This document shows, piece by piece, positions 1-10,616 of a stretch of DNA of 64,000 nucleotides (positions are counted from its first letter, which is position 1; each line of letters begins with the position of its first letter). The notes under the pieces are model-generated. The model saw nothing but the letters and a program-made list of their open reading frames with translations, was not told the DNA's origin and did not search any database. The DNA is from Sclerotiophoma versabilis (lineage: Eukaryota > Ascomycota > Dothideomycetes > Pleosporales > Didymellaceae): NCBI GenBank assembly GCA_012274445.1, contig JAAROD010000004.1:496001-560000 (forward strand). The letters run 5' to 3'. The translations under genes were made by a program, and so were the position numbers.

Positions 1-2
1 GT

Positions 3-1872
3 GTGGGCCAGTACGCAGACATGAGCACCAACCAGACGGTGATCGGGTTCAATCAGGATTGTGAGCGTAATCGTGGGTTCTTGTTCAATACGACAGAGTC
101 AAGCACCTGGGACGAACAAGGATTTTATGGCCTCTGGGTCGGCGATACCTACGGACTGTCTGGCCGTGGCTACTACGGTTATGATTCCATTGGACTTGGC
201 ATACCGGGAGAAGAGGGTCCAGCTGTGGAAAACACCACGATCGGTACCCTTAAAAACTCCAACTTCTGGCTGGGTCATCTAGGACTGCATCCGAAGCCAA
301 CGAACTTCTCCGCGGATCTACTGGCAACACCACCTGTACCTAGCTATATGACAAAGCTTTTCGAGCAAGGCAGCATCCCCAGTCTATCATTCGGCTATAC
401 AGCGGGCGTCCAGTACCGTATGTCACCACTTACTCAGCTCAAATGTCCATTCGCTGACCAACATAGGTGATGCGCCGTTCCTCGGCAGCTTGACTCTCGG
501 TGGCTATGATTCCTCGCGGTACATTGCGAACGATGTTTCTTTCGTCTTTTCACCCGACAACGAACGTGATTTGGTTGTAGGACTCGCTGGCCTGAGTGCG
601 AATACCACCACACGGTCTGACATTGACCTTCTCCCAGATGGGACGGGCGATGTGACTTTATCGATCGACACGACTGTAGCAGAGCTCTGGCTACCATTGG
701 CAATTTGTCAAGCTTTTGAGGAAGCATTCGGACTGACGTACGACAATACAACCCAGTTGTACCTCGTGGACGATCTGCTACACGATACACTGCAGGCTCA
801 GAACCCCAATGTTACATTCCGTTTGCATCAAGCACACACTACGGATGAGACGGTTCAAATCACGTTACCCTACGCCGCGTTTGATCTGCAAGCCCAATAC
901 CCCTACAGAGGCCTGAAGGAAACGACAAGGTACTTCCCTCTGAGACGTGGCGACAACAAAACCCAGTGGACTTTAGGGAGAACCTTTTTGCAGGAAGCTT
1001 ACATTACGGTTGATTGGGAGAGGGCTCGCTTTTCCGTCTGTCAATGCGACTGGACGTATGGCAGGGCAACTAATATCGTCTCCATTGTTTCACCGATTTA
1101 CGCGAAGGTTGTCGACGCCATCACGACCACACGAGAGTCACACACAGGAGTAGCAGTTGGTGTGGCCGTTGGCTGTGTATTCATTGTGATCTTCGTAGCC
1201 ACTGGCATTGCTGGATACTTCTGGCGTCGACGTTGCAACGCATTAGCAGCGAAATATGCAGCTAATGCGGCCGAGGCCGAGGCTGCGAGGAAGTCGCCAC
1301 TCACGGACACAGACGAGCCTCCTTCTTCACCTGTGAGTGAGAAGGGGCCGAATGTGTTCCTCAAGGCCGAGCTTCCTGGTCAGTCGAATGTCTATCGGCA
1401 TGAGATGAATGCAGAGGACAGGGAGAAAGGCTCTATCGAGATTGTGGAAGTGGACAACACTGAACGACCAGTATACGAAATGCTTGGAGATATCCCTGCC
1501 CCTCAGGAAGCCGCGGGTCGCCAGCTGTCTGAGAAGGAGACGATGATGGTGCGAGAAAAGAAGATCAATGGCGTTGATTCCAACGCAGGGATTCAACCTA
1601 CCTCACCCATTGGCCGGCTTGCTCCAATTACATGCTTGGACGACATCGCGATAGTGAATGCTAGGTTACCAAGTAGTGGAGTGTCCCCTGTCACACCACG
1701 AGCACCTAGAGATGGAGCGCACCTGGAAGCAGGCGACACGTTCTATCAGTCAGCAGCACATCGTACACAGCGAGGCGGCCGCTCAGTTGAAGACCTGCTC
1801 TCTCCCATCTCTCCCCTCGATGCGCCTTCATGGACAGACAGCTCAAGACGGCGTTTCTCTTACGAGTCATGA
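3..1872 (+). CDS. Membrane-anchored pepsin-like (A1) aspartic protease homologue, 5' truncated
   Basis: The gene enters from the left edge, so its start and first catalytic region are missing. Proposed exons are 3-417 and 467-1872, with a 49-bp intron (GTATGT donor, CATAG acceptor); 606 residues are visible. The joined frame reads through a pepsin-fold core containing GSLTLGGYDSSRY, typical of fungal A1 peptidases. In the second half, where a catalytic D(T/S)G is expected, IDTTVAELWLP is seen, so that Asp lies in a DTT context and activity is doubtful. A hydrophobic segment at about nt 1147-1225 (GVAVGVAVGCVFIVIFVATG) is followed by RRR and a roughly 210-residue hydrophilic tail, giving a type I membrane topology. 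It could act as a yapsin-like protease or a non-catalytic surface protein. Family and membrane anchor are fairly sure; activity is open. Confidence 0.75.
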
Positions 1873-2939
1873 TTAGGGTGCTGTGGGCCTTGGGTTGGTG
1901 CATGTCTACAATAGGCGTTTTTCTGGTATTGGCGCCATCGGTGGAGTCTGTCTCGATCCCATTTAGCGGCATGCGGCACAACGGGGGCGGCGGGTATGGC
2001 GTTCAAAATGTTGGATTTTACGACAGGGCTGGGTTTGGATATGTCTTGTTTGTACGAATACCCCTTTCATGTCCATATTGGCACACAAATACCACTCTCT
2101 TGTCAACACTGGCACGCAAATACCACTCAGGCTGAACAGGGCGCTCCTATAAGGCGCTTCGTGACCTGATACATAGCTTGCCATGATACGAGGTCAACCT
2201 TCTCGTTGGAGCAATGGGGACGCCAATCCGTGGATTCGACGGGACAGCCGAAGGTTGGCAACGGCGAGGCAACGGTGCAGTGGCTCGAATGGGCATCAGC
2301 CCTGTGGCACGTACGTCAGTGCCTCTCGCTGGATCCGATGCTGAGTGGTGCTTCACTCGGGCTGCGCGGTCTGCTAAGCTCGCAGCTGGCTGCGGCTAGC
2401 CGCATCAGGGCCAGCATCAGGGTCAGCATCAGGGTCAGCATCAGCTGCACGACCCAGTCGCAGGCTCGAAGCTTACGGGCGACGCGACAGGCACGACGGC
2501 ATTTTCTGGTGTGCTGGGGCAGTCGGTCGCATCCCCATATCTTCTCGTGTTCGCCGTGCTGTGCGGTGAGCAAAGCGTGCACGTCTTTGTCTGCATCCAC
2601 CCGTGCGAATTCCTCCTGTTTCGAGTTGTCGCCCCGCCTTGTCCTGCCTGTGCCTGTCATCACACTGAGTCTCCGCCGCAGCGCCTAGAGCTGTCCTTGA
2701 TACCGCAGAGGTATATCACGCATCCCAGCTGCCGCCTGCTGGAGCCTGCAAAGCCCACAGCCTGCACCTCTCACGCCTGCCCGCCCGCCTTCGTGACCGA
2801 CCGCCGCGCCATCCCCGGCCACGCTCGCTTGACTGTGACTGCTGCTGCAACAGCTTCGCCGCCCCGCGCAACAGCCCCCCACGACCCCGCCTGCGCAACC
2901 ACAGCACGAGCACGAGCGAGAGCTGCCGCGCCCGCCGCC
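1873..2939. other. Intergenic: promoter side of the MAP kinase gene
   Basis: No coding sequence is supported. The right part is C-rich and CA-rich, as in many ascomycete 5' leaders, and should hold the MAP kinase promoter and 5' UTR. It contains a short 12-bp tandem repeat at 2407-2442. An open frame upstream of and in phase with the kinase start was judged non-coding. Confidence 0.6.
2407..2442. repeat. 12-bp tandem repeat, three copies
   Basis: The unit AGGGTCAGCATC is present three times in a row; the first copy has one C/T difference. It lies about 500 bp upstream of the MAP kinase start. Confidence 0.85.
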
Positions 2940-4455
2940 ATGTCCGACCTCGCCAATCGCAAGGTCTTCAAGGTCTTCAACCAGGAATTCGTCGTCGACG
3001 AGCGGTACAATGTGACAAAGGAGCTGGGTCAGGGTGCCTACGGCATTGTCTGGTAAGGACGCGCGCACCTGCCACCACCACCACCACCACCACCCACCAC
3101 CCACCACGCAACACACAACACCACGCTGCGCACAGGATGCTGACCGCGCCGTCTACAGCGCCGCTACCAACAACCAGACCGGCGAGGGCGTCGCCATCAA
3201 GAAGGTCACCAATGTCTTCAGCAAAAAGATCCTCGCCAAGCGCGCCCTGCGCGAGATCAAGCTGCTGCAGCACTTCAGAGGCCACCGCAACGTAGGCTGC
3301 CTGCACTGCTACCGCAGCCTGCATACCCACTGACTGCACCCAGATCACGTGTCTCTACGACATGGACATCCCCCGCCCAGACAACTTCAATGAGTGCTAT
3401 CTCTACGAGGGTACCGCCCTGCCCACCACCACCCGCCCCCGAACATCGCTGACACTGGCGCAGAGCTCATGGAGTGCGACCTGGCTGCCATCATCCGCTC
3501 CGGCCAGCCCCTCACCGACGCACATTTCCAGTCCTTCATCTACCAGATTCTTTGCGGTCTGAAGTACATCCACTCGGCCAACGTCCTCCACCGCGATCTC
3601 AAGCCCGGTAACCTGCTGGTCAACGCCGACTGCGAGCTCAAGATCTGCGACTTTGGCCTGGCCAGAGGTTTTTCCATGGACCCGGAGGAGAACGCAGGAT
3701 ACATGACCGAATACGTTGCAACTCGCTGGTACAGAGCCCCTGAGATCATGTTGAGTTTCCAGAGCTACACAAAAGCCAGTACGTATACAGCCTCTCGTAG
3801 CCCCGGACTGTAAGCTAACCGCCTCGCAGTCGACGTGTGGTCAGTGGGCTGCATTCTGGCTGAGCTGCTCGGCGGCAAGCCCTTCTTCAAGGGCCGCGAC
3901 TACGTCGACCAGCTGAACCAGATCCTGCACTACCTTGGAACCCCCAACGAGGAAACCCTCTCGCGCATCGGCTCCCCACGTGCCCAAGACTACGTCCGCA
4001 ACCTCCCTCGCATGCAAAAGATCTCCTTCCAATCGCTCTTCCGCAACGCCAACCCCGATGCCCTCGACCTGCTCGACCGCCTCCTCGCCTTCGACCCTTC
4101 GAGCCGTATTTCCGTCGAGGAAGCCCTCGAGCACCGCTATCTGCAGATCTGGCACGACGCCTCCGACGAGCCCTCATGCCCCACAACCTTCGACTTCCAG
4201 TTCGAAGTCGTCGAGGAGATCCCAGAGATGAAGCGCATGATCCTCGACGAGGTAAACCGCTTCCGCCAGATGGTGCGTGTCCAGCCTAGCGCAGGCGCCG
4301 GGCAACAGCAGCCTGGCCAGCAGGTCCCCATCCCTAACAACTACGATCGTGCGGGTTATGAGGATCCCAGGCCGCAGGAGGCGTTCAATCAGCAGGGCGG
4401 GCAGTGGAACGATCTGGAGAGAGATCTGCAGGGCTTGGACGGCCGGATGAGATAG
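2940..4455 (+). CDS. SLT2: Cell-wall-integrity MAP kinase (Slt2/Mps1/MpkA type)
   Basis: Serine/threonine MAP kinase, the last kinase of the Pkc1-Bck1-Mkk cell wall integrity cascade. Proposed exons are 2940-3052, 3159-3291, 3344-3410, 3464-3778 and 3830-4455, encoding 417 residues, a normal length for the family. The N-terminus MSDLANRKVFKVFNQEF is typical of Slt2 orthologues. Visible are the glycine loop GQGAYGIVC (about 30-38), the ATP lysine in VAIKK (about 52), HRDLKPGN (147-154), DFGLAR (167-172) and the TEY activation lip (186-188), followed by VATRWYRAPE. The tail is Q/G-rich. Intron 1 (106 bp) holds a CCA microsatellite and an earlier out-of-frame CACAG; the acceptor at 3158 restores the conserved C-A-A-T-N junction. 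TEY plus the N-terminus separate it from the Hog1 (TGY) group; the Fus3/Kss1 group also has TEY but lacks this N-terminus. Confidence 0.95.
3071..3108 (+). repeat. (CCA)n microsatellite in MAP kinase intron 1
   Basis: Run of CCA triplets, becoming CCCACCA units, inside the first intron of the MAP kinase gene. It creates a spurious poly-histidine open frame. Confidence 0.85.
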
Positions 4456-4725
4456 GACCCAGAATCTCAAATTCAAGGATGTTGAAAAGTGGAGTACATC
4501 TAATATGGCCTAGATTGGGATTTTGTGTAGCCTTCTGATGGAGAATGAATATAGGATGTGACATGATTCTACGAGTACGCACACAGTGCAGACGTCACAC
4601 GCACAACACCAACCAGCCACGACGCATTCATAGCGTCGCCACCATCATCTTCATTACTCAAATCAATCACCCCAACTCTCGTCGTGCCCACGTAACGTGT
4701 ATGCAACCTTGAACCTACCAACCCT

Positions 4726-4754
4726 ATCCTGATCCTGATCCTGATCCTGATCCT
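4726..4754. repeat. Hexanucleotide tandem repeat (ATCCTG)n
   Basis: Four full perfect copies of ATCCTG and a partial fifth. Confidence 0.9.
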
Positions 4755-4819
4755 CCAGAACTAAAGCCTTGCTGCTTCCAGTCGAGTTCCAGCCGACGTT
4801 AGTTTCGCAAACTAGAGGC

Positions 4820-4930
4820 TGGAGGATGTTCTTGAGTAGTCCCGAGTAGTCCCGTAACATATCCGGAGGATGTTCTTGTAGTAGTCCTGGAGGATGTTCT
4901 TGAATAGTCCTGAAGGATGTCCTGGAGGAC
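4820..4930. repeat. Degenerate minisatellite (GGAGGATGTTCTTG core)
   Basis: The core GGAGGATGTTCTTG plus an AGTAGTCC-like spacer recurs at about 4821, 4865 and 4889, and in a diverged copy at about 4912. Copy spacing varies between 23 and 44 bp, so the array has decayed or expanded unevenly. Confidence 0.75.
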
Positions 4931-6530
4931 ATTAGGCTTATGATGACAAGTTGTCTAGCACAGTCAGGAGGTTGTATGAAACGAACATGTGAAGATACTA
5001 AGCGGGAATACTGAGGTGCTTATTTCAAGTCGTACTGTACTGTATGGTCACGGGCACGATTGTTCTTGTTCGATCTGTTGTAGTCGTAAACTCCTCCACG
5101 GGACAATGTTGGGTTATGATTCCGCAGGAGTGTGCGGCTTGGAGGTTGGCAGCGCGGTTATTGGGGAGATTTGCGGTTAGTTGCGTTTTTCGAGACTGAG
5201 TTTTTCGAGGTAGGACCTGATGGATATCAGGACAATTTGAACATCAAGGAGTGTATAATCTAGCAGGTTGGATTTGCCGATTATAATCAATGGCTGGAGA
5301 AAGTCAAGGTAGTGTTTCGATTAAACCCGTACAGTGTGAAAGCTGGACCGATTCAAAGTAGCGAATTTTACTGATTCAACAGATGAACCGGATTATGGAT
5401 ATGTATTGAATCCTTGAACTCCCTTGTAACATCCCGTGGCCTTCTTTTCTTTCCCAATAAACACCATTCAATCCATATCCAAATCCACATCCTCAAAATC
5501 CCAGCACAACCCCACCACTCTGCATACTGACCTTGAAATACCCCACCCACTGCACCCTCACCTGCCGGATGACCACACAATCCAAATCGAACACCTCCTT
5601 CACTAAGAACCCCAATCCCCATCACTCTACCACCACGCCCTCACAGCCAGTAGAAAACAAGCCCACCTCGCACAATCAGCGCCACTTCGAGACTTCAGCG
5701 AGAAGCAATTAACAAACGCAGCACAAAGAAGTAGTATCCCTGGTTTCTTCCGCGTGGTCAAGAAGGGTAACGGCGTATCTGGTACGCATTTATCAACGGT
5801 AGTGTTGTGTTGTTCGATGCTAAAACAGTGTAGATGCACAGCTTGCTACCACGTTTAAAGCACTCCTGGGTGCGGTGTTGATAGACATAGCACAAGTTAC
5901 ATGACACATCCTATCGAGATGACAGAGCATCGTTCAGCTTCTGTTCCAGTATTAGATTTCATCAAGCGCAAACCCGTTTCGGCGCTGGCGTTTACCGTAT
6001 ACTATCACGCTGGTCATCTGTCGACCATCCTATCCTCCTTGGAGATTTAGAAGAATCGACGATTCACTGCAGGCATTCGCTGCCTGCAACATGAAAACCT
6101 GTTATACATCAGCTGATGCCGAAAAATGGCGAACACCAAATGCTGTACACTGGCGCATGTGTGCCTGGCTATGAGAAGAGATGGAAGACCTCTATAATCA
6201 GCGTTGATGCAGGGGTAAAGAGAGACTTTTCAAAATCTGACTACCTCCACACCACATCACACCACATCATCACATGACAACACACAAGTCTCGCACAAAA
6301 CACAAGTTCGTATAGTAGCAACGCATTCCGAAATCCATTCGTCATATTCAATATCTACAGAAAAAAAGGCAATGCTACTCAGTAGCCATGGTAGAAGAAG
6401 TGGAAGAGGCGGGACTTGATCTTTCCAAGACCTTGCTATACGCTCTCTCCAAAAGAGCAACCAATGTAGATGCTAACATGACGCCTGGCTATGCAGATGA
6501 CAAGTCATTGAAAGGTGGTTAAGAGGGTGT

Positions 6531-7624
6531 TTAACCGAAGAAAGAGCGGGCGTGGCGGCGGGCCTTGGAGGCTCCGCTGGCACCGGTGGTCTCCTTGAGC
6601 CAGGCAATGAACTCCTGGATTGTGAACTCCTCGGGGAGAGTGGAGGAGCCGGAGCCGGAGCCGGATGTGGGCTTGGGGGCAGCGGCGCTGGTGGCGGGAG
6701 CAGAGGTGGCAGCCTCGGTGGGGGCAGCCTCGGTGGGGGTGGCCTCAGCGGCGGCAGATGTAGCAGCGGCAGATGTAGCAGCGGCAGATGTGGCAGCGGC
6801 AGATGTGGCAGCGGCGGACGAGGCAGCGGCGGTCTTGGTAGGGGTGGAGTCAGAGCCGGAGCCAGCGCCGGAGACGCCGTCCCAGACCTTAGGGCCGGGG
6901 ATCTCGTAGGTGGTAGCACCACCGTAGATGTTGAAGAGAACACCTGGGTCGGTGGCAGAGTAGGCCTTGGTCATGTCGACACCAGTGGCGGGGAGAGAGG
7001 CCGAGCCGGAGCCAGTGACCTTGATCTGACCGCAACCGTTGTAGAACTGGGCACCACCCTCACGGTTACCCTCATGGAGAGCGATGATCTCAGGGCGGAT
7101 CAGGTACTCGCCAGCGGCGAGCTTGGGCAGGGTGATGGTGATCTGACCCTTGTTGGCGATGAACTTCTCAACAGCCCACTTGCCGTCGGTAAGACCGTCC
7201 TCGAAGAGCTTGGTCCAGACGGCTCCCTCACCGTTGGACTCAGCGGGCGCGATGTAAACCATAACGGGGCCCTTGTGAGAGGCAGCAATGGGCTCATCAG
7301 CATCTCCGGAAGTGGTAGCAGGGTCCTACATAGTTGTTAGTATAAAGGCTCATGTAGTATGATTGCAAGAACTCGTACGTTGTGGTGCCACTGGAAGGTG
7401 ATGTCGGAGCCAGACGCAACCTCGACGGTGTCAGCAGCCTTGGAGCCGCCGTTGCAGACCATGGCCGAAGAGGTGACATCGAGGATGGGGTTGTTGCCGT
7501 TGGAGGGAGTGCGGACACCGACGTGCTGGCCCTGGTCCTTGCCGTCAAGGACGAAGGACTGGAAGGTGGTGTGGGCGGAAGCCAGCTGGGCAGCGGCCAG
7601 AGCGAAAGCGTAGGAGTACTTCAT
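6531..7624 (-). CDS. Secreted AA9 lytic polysaccharide monooxygenase with Ala/Ser linker and short C-terminal module
   Basis: Copper enzyme for oxidative cleavage of cellulose or hemicellulose outside the cell. Exons are 7379-7624 and 6531-7325 (53-bp intron, GTACGA donor, TGTAG acceptor), encoding 346 residues. A 17-residue signal peptide ends in LASA, leaving His18 as the N-terminal copper histidine (HTTFQSFVLDG). The second copper histidine is His99 in SHKGPVMVY. The axial tyrosine is Tyr177 in GAQFYNGC, with His166 and Gln175 as second-sphere residues. Cys180 probably pairs with the Cys in SAMVCNGG. A repeated ATSAA linker and then a Gly/Ser stretch follow the catalytic domain. There is no CBM1; instead the tail holds FTIQEFIAWLKE and ends in RRHARSFFG. 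I recall a short AA9 C-terminal module (catalogued as X282) of this kind, but could not check. The catalytic assignment is firm. Confidence 0.95.
6751..6825. repeat. 15-bp coding minisatellite in the AA9 linker
   Basis: Four near-perfect copies of GCGGCAGATGTAGCA (plus strand) and a diverged fifth. On the coding strand each encodes an Ala-Thr-Ser-Ala-Ala type unit, so copy-number change keeps the frame and alters linker length. Confidence 0.9.
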
Positions 7625-9368
7625 TTTGATGTTGGTTGGTTGATTGGTTGGTTGTGGAGAGAAAACTGGTATAGTCAAAGAATGGAAGTATGAACAATGT
7701 TCGAATGGATAGTCGTCGAAAGTGAGCGTATGCTAAAGAGCGTGTGAAAGAGTGTGAGCGTCAAGCCTGACCTTCTCCGGATGGGAGCTTTGAGTCTCTT
7801 ATACATATTTCGCGTAGTCGGCAAAGTACCGTCATGACGGTCGTAGCGTGGTCCTGACATCGCCATACCCCGGGCTGCCGTCGTGCGCCAAGCTCATGTC
7901 ATCTACCCTCAGCGTGCACTAGCGACAGATCTGGCAACGTGGCGCCGCCTAGTTGCCGCAGAACGTTGGATCAAGGCAGGCGGATTCCTACGACCCAGAA
8001 AAACTCATGTTGGTGTTTTCGTGGGAGATTGCCTGGATGTCGCTTCGATGCATGTTCCTGGACGCTTTCCGTTCATGATCCTGACCCGTCAAATGGCGTT
8101 TAAGATGACGAGAATCGTGAAACCTCACAAGAGGCTTGAACGGTGCAACTCCACCAAGCTGTCAACGGCGTTTAGAGAAACATCATGCGCTGTCAATGCC
8201 ATCATTGTCATGCCGTCCCGAATTTTTCCATGTCTTTTGCTCATTCTACCGTCTCGCCACAGGAAATTGCACATAGATCCTCCATGTGGTCGCGAAATTG
8301 GCTGGTGAGGTGGCTGCAAGACGTTCCAACACGTGAGAAGTAATGTTGCTCGCCTTGTTTGCTCTGTTCGCCCTTTGTTTGTGGACCTCGATTATGTCCT
8401 TGAAATCTAGAAGCTGTGGAGAACCTAAGAAGGAGTGGTGAGATCCATGACTGGCGGCTCATGGAGCCATTTTTCCGTTTGACATGCGGTGGGTCCACTT
8501 CTTGGCTTGTGCCTTTGATGTTTCACACTCGTTCATCAAACAATCGATACATCTCTTCGATGCTGTGGCTCTGGATGGCGGTTACATCTCGGTTCTTTTG
8601 TAGCGTTGAGCGCCGATCGTGCCTGTTTGTCGCAGTACATCCGGTGCCTTCGGTAATGTTGTTTCAGCGCCTCGATATTTACCTCATTCATTTCCTTTCG
8701 TTAAAGTGAATCGAGCGGCACGGAATCAGGTCTCGTCTAGGAGTACGGCGTTACGCTGAGCGGATGCGTGCGGATTCGTCCCCTGCTGTTGCGCCGCCCG
8801 GCTAAAGTGCAGGTTTTAGTCAAACAGCCCTAGAGTCTGGCAAGCTGAGCCGAGGATGCCTCTCCTCTCATCTGAGTCCGCTTTACCATTGATGCTGACG
8901 ATTTCGGCAGCTGTCCTAGGGAACGAGATGTTGAAGTTCTATGAGTCGAGATCTGCTCTGTAGATGAAGCGTATCATTTTGCCGATGTACTGCATATGCT
9001 ATAGTATGAAAGCCTTGAGAGGCACTTTCCGATCGGCACCCGCACCTACAAATATTCGGTCAGTGGTACAGCAGCACAGCAACATCATGGCCAACTGCCA
9101 GAAGTGAAAGTAGTAGGCAAGCAGAGGTATGTTCATGCGACTGCTGTTGCTTAAGAATGTTCAAGTACTGGACCGATGTTTCATAAGTAATCTAAATCCC
9201 CAGTGTGAGCATGTTTGAGCGAAATCGTATTTGCATGTTTCCAGATTGCAGTGGGGCAGTCCCATCACGAAACATTCCATATAGTGAATTTAACTTTGTT
9301 TATTCATTCAATCGTCAGACTTCAGCGCAATGCTGTGCCATACTCATATCTAAGATCAATCCATCCAT
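7625..9368. other. Intergenic: AA9 promoter and downstream spacer
   Basis: Promoter of the minus-strand AA9 gene lies at the left end. The remainder, up to the 3' end of the next minus-strand gene, contains open frames of up to about 140 codons that show no recognisable protein features. Confidence 0.55.
7798..7804 (-). promoter_or_regulatory. Putative TATA box of the AA9 gene
   Basis: The minus strand reads GTATAAGAG here, about 175 bp upstream of the ATG, a usual distance for a TATA element with a medium 5' leader. Inferred from sequence only. Confidence 0.35.
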
Positions 9369-9842
9369 TCAAGGCTTGCCAGTCTGGCCCTGTCCTTGCC
9401 TTACAGGTGCGTTCGCATCAGGCTCACCACCGTGGTTTTTCGCGTAGCTGGCGTCCTTGGTCTCAGGTGCGCCGACACCCTTCTCAAAGTCACCAGCCTT
9501 GTACAGTTGGCCAGTCGCGGGGTTGATGTCACCGCCCTCTGACAGGGGAATATCGCGGTTGTTCCCGGCGCCTGATGCACCAGAGCCTACTGTAACGGTG
9601 GCACCGGGGAACTTGTTGACTGCAGACTCGTCGATACCAGACTCCTTTGCTGAAGCATAATTAGTGTTTTGTTTATAGGGTTTGATACTGGAGGAGTACG
9701 TACCTGAATCGCTGGCGCCAGGGCCCCGGTTGGAGTTTGCGGTGCTGGGATCTGTGCCGTGGACGTTTGCGCGAGAGTTGAGGTTCTGCTCAGCCTGCTT
9801 GGCGATGTCGAGAGGGTTCTGGCCCTTGTATTCGGCAGACAT
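9369..9842 (-). CDS. Small hydrophilic, probably disordered stress-type protein
   Basis: Exons 9704-9842 and 9369-9649 encode 139 residues that are rich in Gly, Asn, Ser, Asp and Lys and have no hydrophobic core, signal peptide or cysteine. The start is the first ATG of the frame that begins MSAEYKGQNPLDIAKQAEQ. The intron (9650-9703) has a GTACGT donor, CACTAAT branch point and CAG acceptor. It is 54 bp long and has no in-frame stop, so retention would add 18 residues. A TATAAA lies about 130 bp upstream and an AGGGG stress-element-like motif about 300 bp upstream (10139-10143). I do not recognise a named family; the composition recalls LEA-like or conidiation/stress proteins of fungi. Function is inferred from composition alone. 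Confidence 0.75.
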   Translation of the reverse strand: MSAEYKGQNPLDIAKQAEQNLNSRANVHGTDPSTANSNRGPGASDSGTYSSSIKPYKQNTNYASAKESGIDESAVNKFPGATVTVGSGASGAGNNRDIPLSEGGDINPATGQLYKAGDFEKGVGAPETKDASYAKNHGGEPDANAPVRQGQGQTGKP

Positions 9843-10616
9843 GTCTGATGTGTGTAATGTGGTGGTTTGAGATGAGAAAATAAAGTTTGGAGTGGAATCG
9901 GGTGTCAATTGAAGGCGTGAAGATTGTTTGTGTGTGAATGAAAGAGCAGCAGCAGCGAGCTAACTGAGGTTTATATTGCTTCCATCATCGCGATGATGCA
10001 GATTCTTTAGCTCGACGTTGCGGGTGATGATGAAATAACGATGGACCCTTATGCATGATGTCACGACGACCTCATGGTAAAACTGTTTTCTGCGAATACC
10101 AGACTGAACGAGCCGCTGAATAGCGTAGGGCCCTCAAGAGGGGCGCTGGGATCAGTTAACGTGTTCGAGTGTTCTGGTCGTGTGCTCGATGTGCTCCACG
10201 TATGGTGGCCTGTGCTTTCACCCTTGCGAAGGCGAGCATCGTGAGGCCTAAATGTCAATCCTGAGAAGGCCGAAATTTTGACGTTGCAAAACAAGGTAAA
10301 AAATACAGTACGCTTCGGTAGACATAATTTTGACTTCCATCTTTGTATTACAACTAAGTATTTGTGAAAACGTAAAACTGGATATCTCTGCTTCGCTGTT
10401 GTTCGTAAGGATCAAGAGCTCTTCGTTCATCGTACACTTGCATCGTAAGTGGGAAACATTCAAAGAGAAAAGAAATATGTGGTATGTAGTTCCAAAGTTC
10501 ACGGGCAGGTTCGCCATCCTGGAGGGTAGGGTATCATCAAACTCCGACTCCATATCGCAGGTACAGTGAGAGGGTATCGCTCACAAGATAAGCGGAGTCT
10601 TGATGAGCGCCTACCA
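9843..10616. other. Intergenic: promoter of the small hydrophilic protein gene
   Basis: The sequence between the minus-strand gene start at 9842 and the 3' end of the CSC1-type gene. It holds a TATA box and a possible stress element; nothing else is recognised. Confidence 0.5.
9970..9975 (-). promoter_or_regulatory. Putative TATA box of the small hydrophilic protein gene
   Basis: TATAAA on the minus strand, 128 bp upstream of the ATG at 9842. Confidence 0.45.

Larger units (their letters stand above)
4456..6530. other. Intergenic: MAP kinase 3' side to AA9 3' end
   Basis: About 2 kb between the convergent ends of the kinase and LPMO genes. It holds a hexanucleotide repeat and a degenerate minisatellite (both listed). 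The rest is of mixed composition with no recognisable gene or RNA. Confidence 0.6.

Noticed and set aside
2511..3056. In-frame upstream extension of the MAP kinase
   Set aside because: The extra residues are Pro/Ala/Thr low complexity; Slt2 orthologues begin at the conserved MSDL start at 2940.
3034..3333. Poly-histidine open frame
   Set aside because: Produced by reading the CCA repeat of MAP kinase intron 1 as coding sequence.
6552..7340. 262-codon plus-strand frame opposite the AA9 gene
   Set aside because: Gly/Ser repeats are the mirror of the AA9 linker minisatellite; AA9 has complete catalytic evidence.
7868..7873. CreA-like site (SYGGRG, reverse strand) upstream of the AA9 gene
   Set aside because: A match exists, but this loose motif is expected about once per few hundred bases, so a single site is not evidence of carbon repression.
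7883..8308. 141-codon open frame near the AA9 promoter
   Set aside because: Arg/Cys/Met-rich random-like peptide, no family features.
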